A stretch of 64,000 nucleotides of DNA from Faecalibacillus intestinalis (GCF_003024685.1 NZ_PYLQ01000006.1:1-64000), one strand, 5' to 3'. Positions 53,895 to 63,851 are shown, numbered from the stretch's first letter. Notes: generated by a model from the sequence alone, not told the origin. Translations and numbers: made by a program.

Positions 53895-54154
53895 AGCAGG
53901 TTCTCCAATAAAATCTTGAAATTTTGTTTGGAACAGAAAATACGATGACGGTCAATATCAAAATCAATAACATCATTACTTTTATCAATGATGACAGGAA
54001 TAAAAATATTTTCTTCATCAAGAATCAAAGCCTTTTGTTTATAGAAGCTGGAAATACAAATAGGATTGTCATTACAATACTTTTTAATTGTCAAACCACT
54101 TTGTTTCTGTGCTTCGATAACTTCCTTCCATTTTTCTTTTCCTCTAATTATCAA
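53834..54154 (-). CDS. tnpA: IS66 accessory protein TnpA
   Basis: A 106-residue IS66 orf1 protein. The opening KWKEVIEAQKQSGLTIKKYC is a helix-turn-helix-like region, and ISSFYKQKALI is typical. After DIDRHRIF the residues no longer match the family and the frame extends into tnpB, so the C-terminus may be altered. First gene of the element. Confidence 0.8.
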   Translation of the reverse strand: MIIRGKEKWKEVIEAQKQSGLTIKKYCNDNPICISSFYKQKALILDEENIFIPVIIDKSNDVIDFDIDRHRIFCSKQNFKILLENLLCLSIMMKSKIFMLPSSFVT

Positions 54155-54240
54155 AAAAGATGCGCCTCCTTATTAAGTACATCCTTATTGTATTGAATTC
54201 ATCCATTATTTATAATCGCTTATTTATTTGACGCTTACTT

Positions 54241-54268
54241 AAGGCGCATGAAAACATGTGTCTTTTTT
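54241..54268 (+). terminator. Displaced terminator of the padR-DUF2812 operon
   Basis: AAGGCGCATG / CATGTGTCTT form a 10-bp stem (two G-T pairs, loop AAAA) followed by a T-run. Its left arm is the right-hand copy of the IS66 target duplication. Without the element it would start at the lipoprotein stop codon. Confidence 0.8.
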
Positions 54269-54327
54269 AATAGAATTATATCTTGATAACAAATTATTAC
54301 AGGAATATAATATTTGCGGTGATAAAA

Positions 54328-55116
54328 ATGGAAAATTATGACGAAGTAGAACAGAATGTAGAACAATTAGAAGATGAGTTAGAAGAAGTTGAAGAAGAAC
54401 TCGAACAAAAAGAAGAAGGCTTTCTAGAGTGTGAACGTTGGCGTTGTTTTTTATTGTTGATTACTGTAGGGGGATTCTTTGGGGCTTATACTTTTTCAGT
54501 AAAAGGTGGTGTTTTCTGTAATGCCCAAACAGCCAATATTGTTTTATTTGGCATGGCTTTAGGTAATATGGATTTCTCAAGAGCTGCTTATTTATTAATT
54601 CCTATTAGTTCTTATTTTATAGGAACAATGGTTTCTGAATATTTGGCTTTAAAAATAAAGAAATATAGAAAATTAAGATGGGATACCATCTTAATAGGGG
54701 TAGAAATAATTACTGTTATTATTTTAGGACTACTTCCTAGTAGTGTACCTGATCAAGTATTTCAAGTAACAATTAACTTTATTTGTGCAATGCAATTTAA
54801 TACTTTTAGACAAGCAGAAAAAGTAGGTATGGCTACTACTTTTGTAACAAATCATATTAGACAAACAGGGAGTTTCTTTGTTCGTTGGTTAAGAAAAAGA
54901 CATGAAAAGAAATATTTAAATCGTTCTTTAAGACATTTATGTATGATTTTATGTTTTATAGGTGGTGCTGTTCTTTCTACTGTGATGTGTCATTATTTTA
55001 AAGATAGAGCTATATGGGGTTCACTTATTTTCTTAATTATTTTACAAGGGGACTTATTATATGCTGATTTAGTCAAAGAAAAAGAATTATTAGATCAAGT
55101 TCCAAATGGGCATTAA
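54328..55116 (+). CDS. DUF1275 (YoaK-like) membrane protein
   Basis: A 262-residue protein. A strongly acidic coiled N-terminus (about 30 residues rich in Glu) precedes about six helices. GAYTFSVKGGVFCNAQTANIVLFGM and MQFNTFRQAEKVGMATTFVTNHIR are the DUF1275 conserved regions. Function is not established. The acidic leader is unusual for the family. The start follows GGTGAT. Confidence 0.82.
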   Translation: MENYDEVEQNVEQLEDELEEVEEELEQKEEGFLECERWRCFLLLITVGGFFGAYTFSVKGGVFCNAQTANIVLFGMALGNMDFSRAAYLLIPISSYFIGTMVSEYLALKIKKYRKLRWDTILIGVEIITVIILGLLPSSVPDQVFQVTINFICAMQFNTFRQAEKVGMATTFVTNHIRQTGSFFVRWLRKRHEKKYLNRSLRHLCMILCFIGGAVLSTVMCHYFKDRAIWGSLIFLIILQGDLLYADLVKEKELLDQVPNGH

Positions 55117-55130
55117 TGCCCATTTTTTCT
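55104..55130 (+). terminator. Intrinsic terminator
   Basis: AAATGGGCA / TGCCCATTT form a 9-bp stem with loop TTAA containing the stop codon, followed by T's. Confidence 0.85.
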
Positions 55131-55201
55131 TGTTTAAATCGTCTATTTCATGTATTATTATTGTGCTATGAGTATAAAAAATTTAATGGAGGTAAAAAGC
55201 T

Positions 55202-56278
55202 ATGAATGAAAGTATGTTAGATAGATTAGTATCTATGGAAAATAGATATGAAGAATTAGGTCATATGTTAATGGATCCAGATATTGGTACTGATATTAAA
55301 AAAATGACAGATGTTACAAAAGAACAAGCTTCTTTACAAGCTGCTTATGATTTGTTTCAAGAATATAAAGAAGTAAAAGATGGTATTGATGGTGCTAAAG
55401 AATTAATGAAGGAAAATGATCCTGAAATTAAAGAAATGGCAAAAATGGAATTAGATGAATTAGAAGAAAGAATGCCAGATATTATTAAAAAATTAGAATT
55501 AGAATTAATTCCTAAAGATCCAAATGATAATAAAAACGTTATCATGGAAATCCGTGGAGCTGCTGGTGGAGATGAAGGAAATATCTTTGCAGGTGATTTA
55601 TATAGAATGTATGTAAAATATGCTGAAAGCCAAGGATGGAAAGTAGAAGTTATGGAAGCTGAAGAATCTGAAGCTGGTGGTTTCTCACTTATTTCATTCA
55701 ATGTGATTGGTGATGGTGTTTATGGTAAATTAAAATATGAATCTGGATCACACCGTGTTCAACGTGTTCCTAAGACTGAAACACAAGGACGTGTGCATAC
55801 TTCAACTGCAACAGTATTAGTTATGCCAGAAATGGAAGAAGTTGATGTACAAATTAATAAAAGTGATTTAAGAATTGATACTTATCGTGCAAGTGGTGCC
55901 GGAGGACAACATATCAATAAAACAGATTCAGCTGTTCGTATTACTCACTTACCAACAGGAATTGTGGCAACAAGCCAAGATGGACGTTCTCAACATGATA
56001 ACCGTGATAAAGCAATGAAAGCTTTAGTAGCACGTGTTTATGATTACTTCCAATCTCAACAAACAGAAGCAATTGATAGTGAAAGAAAATCGAAAGTTGG
56101 TACTGGAGATCGTGCTGAAAAGATCAGAACTTATAACTATCCTCAAAACCGTGTAACAGATCATCGTATTGGACTTACAATTCAACAATTAGATCGTATT
56201 ATTGAAGGTAAATTAGATGATATTATTACAGCATTAATCAATGAAGATCAACGTCTTAAATTAGAAGGACAAAAATAA
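55202..56278 (+). CDS. prfA: Peptide chain release factor 1
   Basis: A 358-residue RF1, which reads UAA and UAG. The GGQ motif is in SGAGGQHINKTDSAVR near 232-247, and GSHRVQRVPKTETQGRVHTSTATV is the codon-recognition neighbourhood. The C-terminal RIRTYNYPQNRVTDHRIG is conserved. It overlaps prmC by one base, and PrmC methylates its GGQ Gln. Its presence supports TAG as a true stop here. Confidence 0.96.
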   Translation: MNESMLDRLVSMENRYEELGHMLMDPDIGTDIKKMTDVTKEQASLQAAYDLFQEYKEVKDGIDGAKELMKENDPEIKEMAKMELDELEERMPDIIKKLELELIPKDPNDNKNVIMEIRGAAGGDEGNIFAGDLYRMYVKYAESQGWKVEVMEAEESEAGGFSLISFNVIGDGVYGKLKYESGSHRVQRVPKTETQGRVHTSTATVLVMPEMEEVDVQINKSDLRIDTYRASGAGGQHINKTDSAVRITHLPTGIVATSQDGRSQHDNRDKAMKALVARVYDYFQSQQTEAIDSERKSKVGTGDRAEKIRTYNYPQNRVTDHRIGLTIQQLDRIIEGKLDDIITALINEDQRLKLEGQK

Positions 56279-57135
56279 TGAAAACAGTTAGAGAATTAAT
56301 TAAAGAAGCCGAAAGTAAATTGGATGATGAACATAAAGATGTCAATGTCGCAAAAGTCTTATTTTATCATCTTGCTAAAAAAGAACCACATGAGCTTTAT
56401 TTAATGATGAATGAAGAAGTGGAACCTGAATTAGAAAAAGCTTTTCTTGCTGGAATGGAAGAATATTATCAAGGGAAACCTATTCAATATATTAAAGGTT
56501 GTGAAAGTTTCTTTGGTAGAGACTTTAAAGTGAATGAAGATGTATTGATTCCTCGTTATGAAACAGAAGAATTGGTAGAAAACATCTTATATCGTATTGA
56601 TGATTACTTTAATGATTATAAAGAAATTCATTTATGTGATGTAGGGACAGGAAGTGGTGCTATTGCGATTACTCTTGCTTTAGAAGAACCACGTTTAAAA
56701 GTCATTGCGACAGATATTTCTAAAGAAGCTTTAGTTGTTGCTCAAGATAATGCGAAAACATTAGGGGCGAATGTTGAATTTAGAAATGGAGATATGTTAC
56801 AACCTTTATTAGATACACATGAAAAAGTAGATATCTTTGTTTCTAATCCACCTTATATTCCTAATGATCAAGATATTGAAGCAATGGTTAAAGACAATGA
56901 ACCTCATGTAGCATTATTTGGAGGAAATGATGGTCTTTATTTCTATCGTAAGATTTTTAAAGAAGTAAAACCTTTATTAAATGATCGAGCTTTATTAGCT
57001 TTTGAAATGGGATTTGATCAAAGAGAATTGATGGAAACAGCAATCAAAGAATTCTTTGGAGATTACCCTTTTGAAATTATTAAAGACATTAATGGAAAAG
57101 ATAGAATGTTATTTATCTATTATAATTTAAAATAA
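56278..57135 (+). CDS. prmC: Release factor glutamine methyltransferase PrmC
   Basis: A 285-residue SAM enzyme that methylates the GGQ glutamine of release factors. The SAM motif CDVGTGSGAIAITLAL is near 120 and the catalytic NPPY in FVSNPPYIPN near 187. The N-terminal helical domain has QYIKGCESFFGRDF. It is coupled to prfA. Confidence 0.95.
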   Translation: MKTVRELIKEAESKLDDEHKDVNVAKVLFYHLAKKEPHELYLMMNEEVEPELEKAFLAGMEEYYQGKPIQYIKGCESFFGRDFKVNEDVLIPRYETEELVENILYRIDDYFNDYKEIHLCDVGTGSGAIAITLALEEPRLKVIATDISKEALVVAQDNAKTLGANVEFRNGDMLQPLLDTHEKVDIFVSNPPYIPNDQDIEAMVKDNEPHVALFGGNDGLYFYRKIFKEVKPLLNDRALLAFEMGFDQRELMETAIKEFFGDYPFEIIKDINGKDRMLFIYYNLK

Positions 57136-57136
57136 T

Positions 57137-57634
57137 ATGAATATAGAAACAGAAAGACTCATAATCAAGCCACTTACATTAGATGATGCCAAACGTTTTA
57201 GTGAATATCGTGATAAAGAAGAAGTTGCAATGTATCAATCATGGGATGAATATCCTTTAAATAAGGCTATTAACCGTATTGAATATTGTCAAAAGCATCC
57301 ATTTCATGGACAAATTGGTAACTACCAATTTGGTCTTTATTTAAAAGAAAACAATCAGCTTATTGGAGATATTTTTATTGAAATAGATGGGCATACAACT
57401 TTTACTTTAGGATATACTTTAGATAGTGTTTACTGGTCTAAAGGATATGCAAGTGAAGCATTAAAGAGTGTATTTAAGGCAATGCATGAAACATATTCTT
57501 TTAAAATATGTTTATGTCATGTATATGAAGATAATATAAAATCAATTAAACTATTAGAAAGAAATGGATTCGATAAAATCCATAAATCTTGGTTTTACCA
57601 AGATGTACTTTATCGTAAAATGTTAAATAAATAG
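57137..57634 (+). CDS. GNAT-family N-acetyltransferase
   Basis: A 165-residue acetyltransferase of the RimJ/RimL-like group: ETERLIIKPLTLDDAKRFSEYR opening, GYTLDSVYWSKGYASEALKSV as acetyl-CoA loop, and NIKSIKLLERNGFDKIH near the end. The substrate is unknown. It begins one base after prmC, so it is part of that operon. Confidence 0.88.
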   Translation: MNIETERLIIKPLTLDDAKRFSEYRDKEEVAMYQSWDEYPLNKAINRIEYCQKHPFHGQIGNYQFGLYLKENNQLIGDIFIEIDGHTTFTLGYTLDSVYWSKGYASEALKSVFKAMHETYSFKICLCHVYEDNIKSIKLLERNGFDKIHKSWFYQDVLYRKMLNK

Positions 57635-57670
57635 ATTTTATCAAAATGAGTTAAATGGATAATTCAAAAT

Positions 57671-57700
57671 AAAAGGCACCAATTTAAAGATGTCTTTTTT
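57671..57700 (+). terminator. Intrinsic terminator
   Basis: AAAAGGCA / TGTCTTTT form an 8-bp stem with one G-T pair and a T-run, closing prfA-prmC-GNAT. Confidence 0.65.
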
Positions 57701-57755
57701 TAGTGACAAAATATTTAAAATAAACTCTATATAATGATTACGAGGTGGAAATAAA

Positions 57756-59936
57756 ATGGATTTAGTTATCGTCAATAAACAAAAACACGTGCATTATATT
57801 TTACCAATCATTATATTTTTTAGTACCATTATTTTAAGCTATGCTAAAATACAAGAAACAGCCTTACCTTTTTTATTACCTTTATTTATTGTATCGTTTT
57901 ATAGTGGATATCTGTATCTTACATGCTTTTTAACAGCGATTATAGGAATATCGATTATTAATCAAGATACATTTACAATTGTTGTCATCATTACATTATT
58001 ACTGACCATTTATCTTCTTAACTTTACACATCTATTAAAAACAAAGTATATTTCTTTTATTATAACAGCAATTTTGATTCCATTTTTTTATGCGAATCAT
58101 TACAACATCTTACAAACAACAGTTCTTGTCATGTTAACGTTGTTTAATTGTTATCTTGATCAAGAAATTATTCCTTTAATTATTCATCAAAATAAAAATG
58201 TTTTAAATATAAAAAGATTACAAGCATTAATTGTTGTGGTATGTACATTATTTATTAGCTTTATTTCTTTTAATACAACATATACAATGATTTTTTTAAG
58301 ATATTTCTTATTGATTTCTATTTATTATCTATCAATTGAAAAAGTCATGCCTATTATTTTATATCTTTCTATTCTTTTAATGCTGATAGCTCCATCATTA
58401 AAAGATGATGTCTTATCCTTAATATTACCAATGAGTTTCTTTTTTTTGATGCAACCTAAAAACAAATATCTATTCATATCTATTTTCTTATTATCACATA
58501 TTACACTACCATTTTTTATTAATTACAATTACTTCTATTATGCTTTTGTGATTCTTGTTCCAGTTTTTTTATTTATGATTTCTCCACAATTTAAAAATAA
58601 AAAAATAAAGATCAATCCAGAATTTATAGAAATAAGTTATCAAGAACAACTTAAAAGTAAAGCAGATGCTTTTGCATCTTTATTTCATCAACTCACAGAA
58701 GTTTTTAAAGAAGAAAATCAAGAAACCCATTTATCTGAATATGTGGGATATGTTTATGAGGATGTGTGTCATCATTGTTCTTCTAAAAAATATTGTTTTT
58801 ATAGTCAAGAAGGAATGAGTCGTTTAGGTAAGTTGATTTCTAAGGGAATTCAAAAAGATTTAGAGGTAGATGATTATAATTATATTTATCAACATTGTTT
58901 AAAGCCGGATGATTATTTAAAGAGTTTAAAGAATCATCAAAAAGGTTATTTTAAGATGTTAAAAGTTAATCATGCACATGATCATTTAAAAAAAGATTTA
59001 TTTCAAGAGTTTTCAATCATGGGTCATGTTTTTCAAAACTTTTCTAAAAAGATAGACGAACAAGATAATGAAAAGAAAATCTTAGAACATTTAAAAGCGT
59101 ATCATTTTGAAGTGTATTATTTAAAGAAAATAAAAAAAGATTATGAAAATTATATGTTAGAAATAGGAATAGAAGATATAGATGAAAAAACTGTAACAGA
59201 AGAACTTATTCCTATTTTAGAAAATTATTTAAATGAATCATTAGATCTTGTCTCTATTAAAAAGCAACATCTTCAAATAGGTTACACTTCAATTTTATTA
59301 AAACATGAACTTAAATATACATTACAACTTGCGAAAAAACAGTATGCTTTAGATCAACAATGTGGAGATAGTATTCTTACTTTTGGTTTAGATGAACATC
59401 ATTATGTGGCTTTATCTGATGGTATGGGACAAGGTTATATTGCTTATAAGGAAAGTAAGTTAACATTGGATGTTTTAAGTCAATTGCTTAAAAATGGCAT
59501 TCAATTAAGAGATACATTGAATACTTTAAATACGTTATTAAAGATAAAGAATCAAGGAGATATGTATACGACATTAGATTTATTTGATTTTAATTTAATG
59601 AATTCAAGATTAAAAGTAATTAAATATGGAGCTTATGAAAGTTATTTAATAAGAAATCATCAAATAGATGTTTTACATTCACATTCTTTACCAGTAGGAA
59701 TGGCTTCTACAATGAAGATGGTTTCTTATGATATGAAAATCAAAGAAAATGATATATTGATTCTTACAAGTGATGGAGTAGGAGAACATTTCTTTGATTT
59801 ATTAAAAAAATATCAAGAAGAAATTGAAAAGATGTCAGTTTATGAAATTGTTTCCTTTCTTTTTCAAAAATCTTTTCAAAAGAAAGATCTAGATGATATG
59901 AGTATTATTGTTATTAAAGTGGTCAATAGAAATTAG
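57756..59936 (+). CDS. spoIIE: Stage II sporulation protein E-like phosphatase
   Basis: A 726-residue protein. About ten N-terminal helices (1-280) precede a cytoplasmic middle domain with VCHHCSSKKYC, and a C-terminal PP2C phosphatase (about 500-726) with FGLDEHHYVALSDGMGQG and ILTSDGVGEHF plus DDMSIIV. In Bacillus SpoIIE dephosphorylates SpoIIAA to start sigma-F activity in the forespore and interacts with FtsZ. The order spoIIE-tilS-hpt-ftsH also fits Bacillus. This is the strongest sign of sporulation in the window. Confidence 0.88.
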   Translation: MDLVIVNKQKHVHYILPIIIFFSTIILSYAKIQETALPFLLPLFIVSFYSGYLYLTCFLTAIIGISIINQDTFTIVVIITLLLTIYLLNFTHLLKTKYISFIITAILIPFFYANHYNILQTTVLVMLTLFNCYLDQEIIPLIIHQNKNVLNIKRLQALIVVVCTLFISFISFNTTYTMIFLRYFLLISIYYLSIEKVMPIILYLSILLMLIAPSLKDDVLSLILPMSFFFLMQPKNKYLFISIFLLSHITLPFFINYNYFYYAFVILVPVFLFMISPQFKNKKIKINPEFIEISYQEQLKSKADAFASLFHQLTEVFKEENQETHLSEYVGYVYEDVCHHCSSKKYCFYSQEGMSRLGKLISKGIQKDLEVDDYNYIYQHCLKPDDYLKSLKNHQKGYFKMLKVNHAHDHLKKDLFQEFSIMGHVFQNFSKKIDEQDNEKKILEHLKAYHFEVYYLKKIKKDYENYMLEIGIEDIDEKTVTEELIPILENYLNESLDLVSIKKQHLQIGYTSILLKHELKYTLQLAKKQYALDQQCGDSILTFGLDEHHYVALSDGMGQGYIAYKESKLTLDVLSQLLKNGIQLRDTLNTLNTLLKIKNQGDMYTTLDLFDFNLMNSRLKVIKYGAYESYLIRNHQIDVLHSHSLPVGMASTMKMVSYDMKIKENDILILTSDGVGEHFFDLLKKYQEEIEKMSVYEIVSFLFQKSFQKKDLDDMSIIVIKVVNRN

Positions 59937-59941
59937 AGATA

Positions 59942-59950
59942 TGCTATAAT
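59942..59950 (+). promoter_or_regulatory. Extended -10 element upstream of tilS
   Basis: TGCTATAAT ends 15 bases before the tilS start, overlapping the spacer after spoIIE. The -35 region is poor. The word is identical to that upstream of pssA. Confidence 0.4.
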
Positions 59951-59965
59951 ACAAGCGGTGAGATT

Positions 59966-61210
59966 ATGTTAGATGAAAGTTTATTAGATAAAAATAGAAA
60001 ATATCTTGTAGGAGTATCAGGTGGCGTCGATTCGATGGCTTTATTAGATATGTTAGTTAAAAAAGCATACAATGTCATTGTTGTACATTATAATTATCAT
60101 TTTAGAGAAGATAGTGATCTTGATGAAAATCTCGTACGTAGTTATTGTCAAAATCATCATCTTCCTTTTTATGTAAGACAAGGAGATAAAAAAGAATATC
60201 AAAAAGGTAATTTTGAAATGTTAGCAAGAGAAAAAAGATATGCTTTTTATAAAGAAATAGGTGATTTAAATGGAATTGATACGATTATTTTAGGGCATCA
60301 TTTAAATGATCATTTAGAAACGATCGTGATGCAATTACAAAGACATAATACAAAGGGATATTTGGGTATAAAAGAACAATCTTATGTTAAAAATATGCAT
60401 GTTGTAAGACCCTTATTAAAGTTAAAAAAACAACAACTTATAGATTATTGTACTAAAAATCATCTTGAATATCATGAAGACTATACAAACTATGATACAC
60501 GTTATACACGTAATCATGTAAGACATATCGATCTTAAAAAATATAATGAACAAGAATTATTAGAAAAGGCAAGTAAACATAATCAACAATACAAAAAACA
60601 ACAAGCAAAACTCCAACAAATTTATCAAGAATATGATCAAAATCATTTCTTGTATTTAGATAAGTTACCAACAGAATCATTAGATCAAATCATTTATTAT
60701 ATGTTAAAAAAAGAGATCTATCCACCACTTATAACAGAAAACTTAGTACAAGAAATTATTAAACAAATCCATTCACAAAAACCAAATATTGAAATATCAT
60801 TACCTGTTAATTTTGTGTTCATAAAAAAGTATAATAATATAGCCGTTAGAAAAAAAGAAATTGACGATACTTATTATGTAAAGTATGAATCTTTTTATAA
60901 AGATCAACAATTACATTATTTTTTAACAGATCAAGGACATCTTCACGATGGTGTTTTTCTTTCAAAAGAAGACTTTCCAATAGTTATAAGATGTTTTAAA
61001 AATGGTGATACAATCAAAACATCTGGAGGAACAAAAAAGGTCTCTAGGCTATTTATAGATCGTAAAATTCCTAGAGATGAGCGTAAAATATGGCCAATCG
61101 TTGAAAATTGCCATGGTGAGATCATTTTGATCCCACATATCGCCAAAAATATCAAGTATTTATATACAAAACCAAATGTTTTTGTGATAAAATATGACAC
61201 ATGTAAGTGA
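59966..61210 (+). CDS. tilS: tRNA(Ile)-lysidine synthase
   Basis: A 414-residue N-type ATP pyrophosphatase that converts C34 of the AUA-reading tRNA-Ile to lysidine. The PP-loop VGVSGGVDSMALLDM is near 15-29, LGHHLNDHLETIVMQ follows, and the C-terminal tRNA-binding domain has KKVSRLFIDRKIPRDER. It lies between spoIIE and hpt as in Bacillus. Confidence 0.94.
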   Translation: MLDESLLDKNRKYLVGVSGGVDSMALLDMLVKKAYNVIVVHYNYHFREDSDLDENLVRSYCQNHHLPFYVRQGDKKEYQKGNFEMLAREKRYAFYKEIGDLNGIDTIILGHHLNDHLETIVMQLQRHNTKGYLGIKEQSYVKNMHVVRPLLKLKKQQLIDYCTKNHLEYHEDYTNYDTRYTRNHVRHIDLKKYNEQELLEKASKHNQQYKKQQAKLQQIYQEYDQNHFLYLDKLPTESLDQIIYYMLKKEIYPPLITENLVQEIIKQIHSQKPNIEISLPVNFVFIKKYNNIAVRKKEIDDTYYVKYESFYKDQQLHYFLTDQGHLHDGVFLSKEDFPIVIRCFKNGDTIKTSGGTKKVSRLFIDRKIPRDERKIWPIVENCHGEIILIPHIAKNIKYLYTKPNVFVIKYDTCK

Positions 61211-61220
61211 GGTGTAAGGT

Positions 61221-61754
61221 ATGCACAAGGATATAAAAGAAATATTATATACAGAAGAAGAAATTAAGGCTAAATGTGATGAATTAGCAAAACAAATTGA
61301 TCAAGATTATGCTGGTCAAGAAATTTTATTAGTTGGTTTATTAAAAGGTTCAGTTCCATTTATGGCAGAACTTGCTAAACATTTAAAAAGTGATGTTAAG
61401 TTCGACTTTATGTCAGTAAGTAGTTATAGTGGTGTTGAATCTAAAACATTAGTTGTTAGACAAGATATTAAAGAAGATATTCGTGGTAAGAATGTTTTAA
61501 TTGTAGAAGATATTTTAGATACTGGAAAGACTTTATATAACGTTAAAGAAATGTTAGAAAAAAGACATGCTAAGAGTGTTAAAATCGTGACTTTATTAGA
61601 TAAAGAAGAAGGTCGTGTTTTTGATATGAAAGCTGATTATTCAGGATTTAAAATTCCTAATGCCTTTGTTGTAGGATATGGTCTTGATTTTAATGAACGT
61701 TATCGTCAATTACCTTATATAGGTATTTTAAAAGAAGATTGTTATAAAAAATAG
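61221..61754 (+). CDS. hpt: Hypoxanthine phosphoribosyltransferase
   Basis: A 177-residue purine salvage enzyme making IMP/GMP from bases and PRPP. LLVGLLKGSVPFMAELA and the PRPP loop VLIVEDILDTGKTL (near 92-105) are family motifs, and NAFVVGYGLDFNERYRQLP is the C-terminal base-binding part. It follows tilS by ten bases and precedes ftsH. Confidence 0.95.
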   Translation: MHKDIKEILYTEEEIKAKCDELAKQIDQDYAGQEILLVGLLKGSVPFMAELAKHLKSDVKFDFMSVSSYSGVESKTLVVRQDIKEDIRGKNVLIVEDILDTGKTLYNVKEMLEKRHAKSVKIVTLLDKEEGRVFDMKADYSGFKIPNAFVVGYGLDFNERYRQLPYIGILKEDCYKK

Positions 61755-61766
61755 TTAGGAGATTTT

Positions 61767-63716
61767 ATGGGAAATAAAAAAGGATTGTTGAAGTCTATCC
61801 TACCATGGCTTATTGTACTGATGGTTATTTCTGTGGCAATTCCTTTCTTTAATCAAAGTGAATCGTCAGAAATTAGATATGATAAGTTTATAGAGATAGT
61901 TCAAAAAGAAAAAGTAAAAGATGTAGAAATCGTTCCTAAATCATTAGTCATTGATGTGAGTGGAACATATTCTAAAAAAGCAAGCAATGGTAAAAAAGAA
62001 GATACTAAATTCTCTGTTGTTATTCCAAGAACAGAAACAGAATTAGATTCTTTAATTAGCTTGTTAGATGAAAATGGTACAAAAATCAATGTTGTCAATG
62101 ATGCTGAAAGAAATCAATTATTGAACTTCATTGTAAGCTTATTACCATACTTGATCTTATTTGGAGGAATGTTCTTCTTCTTGAAGATGATGTCAAATAC
62201 TGCTGGTGGTAATAATAAAGCCTTTGAATTTGGTAATTCAAGAGCTAAACTAGAAAAAAATTCTAAAACACATTTTAGTGATGTTGCTGGAATGGATGAA
62301 GAAAAAGAAGAAGTTAAAGAGTTAGTTGACTTCTTAAAAACACCAAAGAAATTTGCTGATATGGGTGCTAAGATCCCACGTGGTGTTTTACTTGTAGGTC
62401 CACCAGGTACAGGGAAAACATTACTTGCTAGAGCAGTAGCAGGTGAAGCAAACGTTCCATTCTACTCAATTTCAGGTTCTGAATTCGTAGAAATGTTCGT
62501 TGGTGTTGGGGCTGGACGTGTAAGGGACATGTTCAAAAAAGCAAAACAAACAGCACCATGTATTATCTTCATTGACGAAATTGATGCAGTTGGTCGTCAA
62601 AGAGGTACTGGTATGGGTGGAGGACACGATGAACGTGAACAAACACTTAACCAATTATTAGTTGAAATGGATGGTTTCTCTGGAAATGAAGGAATTATCG
62701 TTTTAGCAGCTACAAACCGTGCAGATGTCTTAGATCCAGCTTTACTTAGACCAGGTCGTTTCGATAGACAAATCCAAGTAGCTAATCCAGATAAACGTGC
62801 ACGTAGTCAAATCTTAAAAGTTCATGCAAGAAATAAACGTTTTGCACCAGATGTTAATTTTGATAACATCGCTCAACGTACACCAGGGTTCTCTGGGGCT
62901 GAACTTTCAAACGTTTTAAATGAAGCTGCCTTACTTGCTGTAAGACAAAATCATGATTTAATTACAATGGCTGATATTGATGAAGCGGTGGACCGTGTTA
63001 TGGGTGGACCTGCTAAGAAATCACGTAAATATACAGAAAGAGAAAGACGCTTAGTGGCTTACCATGAAGCAGGACATGCTTTAATAGGTTTAACTTTAGA
63101 AGATGCCAATAAAGTACAAAAAGTTACAATTGTTCCTCGTGGACAAGCAGGTGGTTATAACTTAATGACACCTAAAGAAGAAACATATTTCCAAACTAAG
63201 AGTCAATTAAAAGCAACTATTTCAGGATATATGGGTGGACGTGTGGCTGAAGAAGTCTTCTTTGGAGATGTAAGTTCAGGAGCACACAACGATATTGAAC
63301 AAGCAACTCGAATTGCGAGAATGATGGTTACTGAATTAGGTATGTCTGAACTTGGACCTATTCAATATGATTCTGAAAATGGACAAGTTTTCTTAGGTAG
63401 AGATTATACACAAAGAAGTAATACACATTCAGGACAAATTGCTTATGAAATTGATGTTCAAGTACGAAAAATTATTGATGCTTGTTATCAAGAAGCAACA
63501 AATATTATTGAACAAAATAAAGAAAAACTTATTTGTATTGCAGAAGCATTACTTGAACATGAAACATTATCTGGTGAAGATATTGAATCTTTATACAATA
63601 CAGGTAAAATGTTAGAACATCATGATGGAACTTTAACTGAAGAACCTGTTCAAGAAGTTAAAGAAGAAAAACCATCAATTGATGATCAAGATGATTTATT
63701 AGATGAAATGAAATAA
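61767..63716 (+). CDS. ftsH: ATP-dependent zinc metalloprotease FtsH
   Basis: A 649-residue membrane AAA+ protease. Two helices (about 8-27 and 112-131) flank an extracellular domain. The AAA module has [28 protein letters not shown] and RPGRFDRQ. The protease domain has HEAGHALIG as zinc site. It degrades damaged or regulatory membrane proteins; in Bacillus it affects sporulation. Confidence 0.96.
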   Translation: MGNKKGLLKSILPWLIVLMVISVAIPFFNQSESSEIRYDKFIEIVQKEKVKDVEIVPKSLVIDVSGTYSKKASNGKKEDTKFSVVIPRTETELDSLISLLDENGTKINVVNDAERNQLLNFIVSLLPYLILFGGMFFFLKMMSNTAGGNNKAFEFGNSRAKLEKNSKTHFSDVAGMDEEKEEVKELVDFLKTPKKFADMGAKIPRGVLLVGPPGTGKTLLARAVAGEANVPFYSISGSEFVEMFVGVGAGRVRDMFKKAKQTAPCIIFIDEIDAVGRQRGTGMGGGHDEREQTLNQLLVEMDGFSGNEGIIVLAATNRADVLDPALLRPGRFDRQIQVANPDKRARSQILKVHARNKRFAPDVNFDNIAQRTPGFSGAELSNVLNEAALLAVRQNHDLITMADIDEAVDRVMGGPAKKSRKYTERERRLVAYHEAGHALIGLTLEDANKVQKVTIVPRGQAGGYNLMTPKEETYFQTKSQLKATISGYMGGRVAEEVFFGDVSSGAHNDIEQATRIARMMVTELGMSELGPIQYDSENGQVFLGRDYTQRSNTHSGQIAYEIDVQVRKIIDACYQEATNIIEQNKEKLICIAEALLEHETLSGEDIESLYNTGKMLEHHDGTLTEEPVQEVKEEKPSIDDQDDLLDEMK

Positions 63717-63736
63717 AGCGAATTTCGCTTTTTTTC
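63716..63736 (+). terminator. Intrinsic terminator of ftsH
   Basis: AAGCGAA / TTCGCTT form a 7-bp stem around a single base, followed by T's. It immediately follows the ftsH stop. Confidence 0.7.
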
Positions 63737-63755
63737 ATTTAGAAAGGGGATAAAT

Positions 63756-63842
63756 ATGAGTACACGAACAAAGAGAATTGTAATCATCTTAATCGCTTTA
63801 AGCATGATTATTCCGATATTTTCTTCCGTGTTCTTTTTATAG
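63756..63842 (+). CDS. Prli42/DUF4044-like membrane micropeptide
   Basis: A 28-residue reading frame: MSTRTKRIVIILIALSMIIP then six more residues ending FFL. It has a basic N-terminus and one hydrophobic helix, as in the DUF4044/Prli42 family that anchors the stressosome in Listeria. The ribosome site AAAGGGGATAAAT is strong and well spaced. It lies between ftsH and hslO and starts 20 bases after the terminator. Stressosome genes are not in the window, so the role is inferred. Confidence 0.6.
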   Translation: MSTRTKRIVIILIALSMIIPIFSSVFFL

Positions 63843-63851
63843 AAAAGAAAA

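Larger units (their letters stand above)
51823..54238 (-). mobile_element. IS66-family insertion element
   Basis: Terminal inverted repeats begin GTAAGCGTCAA on both ends (51823-51833; reversed at 54228-54238). An 8-bp direct repeat TTAAGGCG flanks it (51815-51822 and 54239-54246), the expected IS66 target duplication. Inside are tnpA, tnpB and tnpC on the minus strand. tnpC carries two stop codons, so the copy is probably not autonomous. Intact ends and duplication suggest a fairly recent insertion. Confidence 0.93.
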
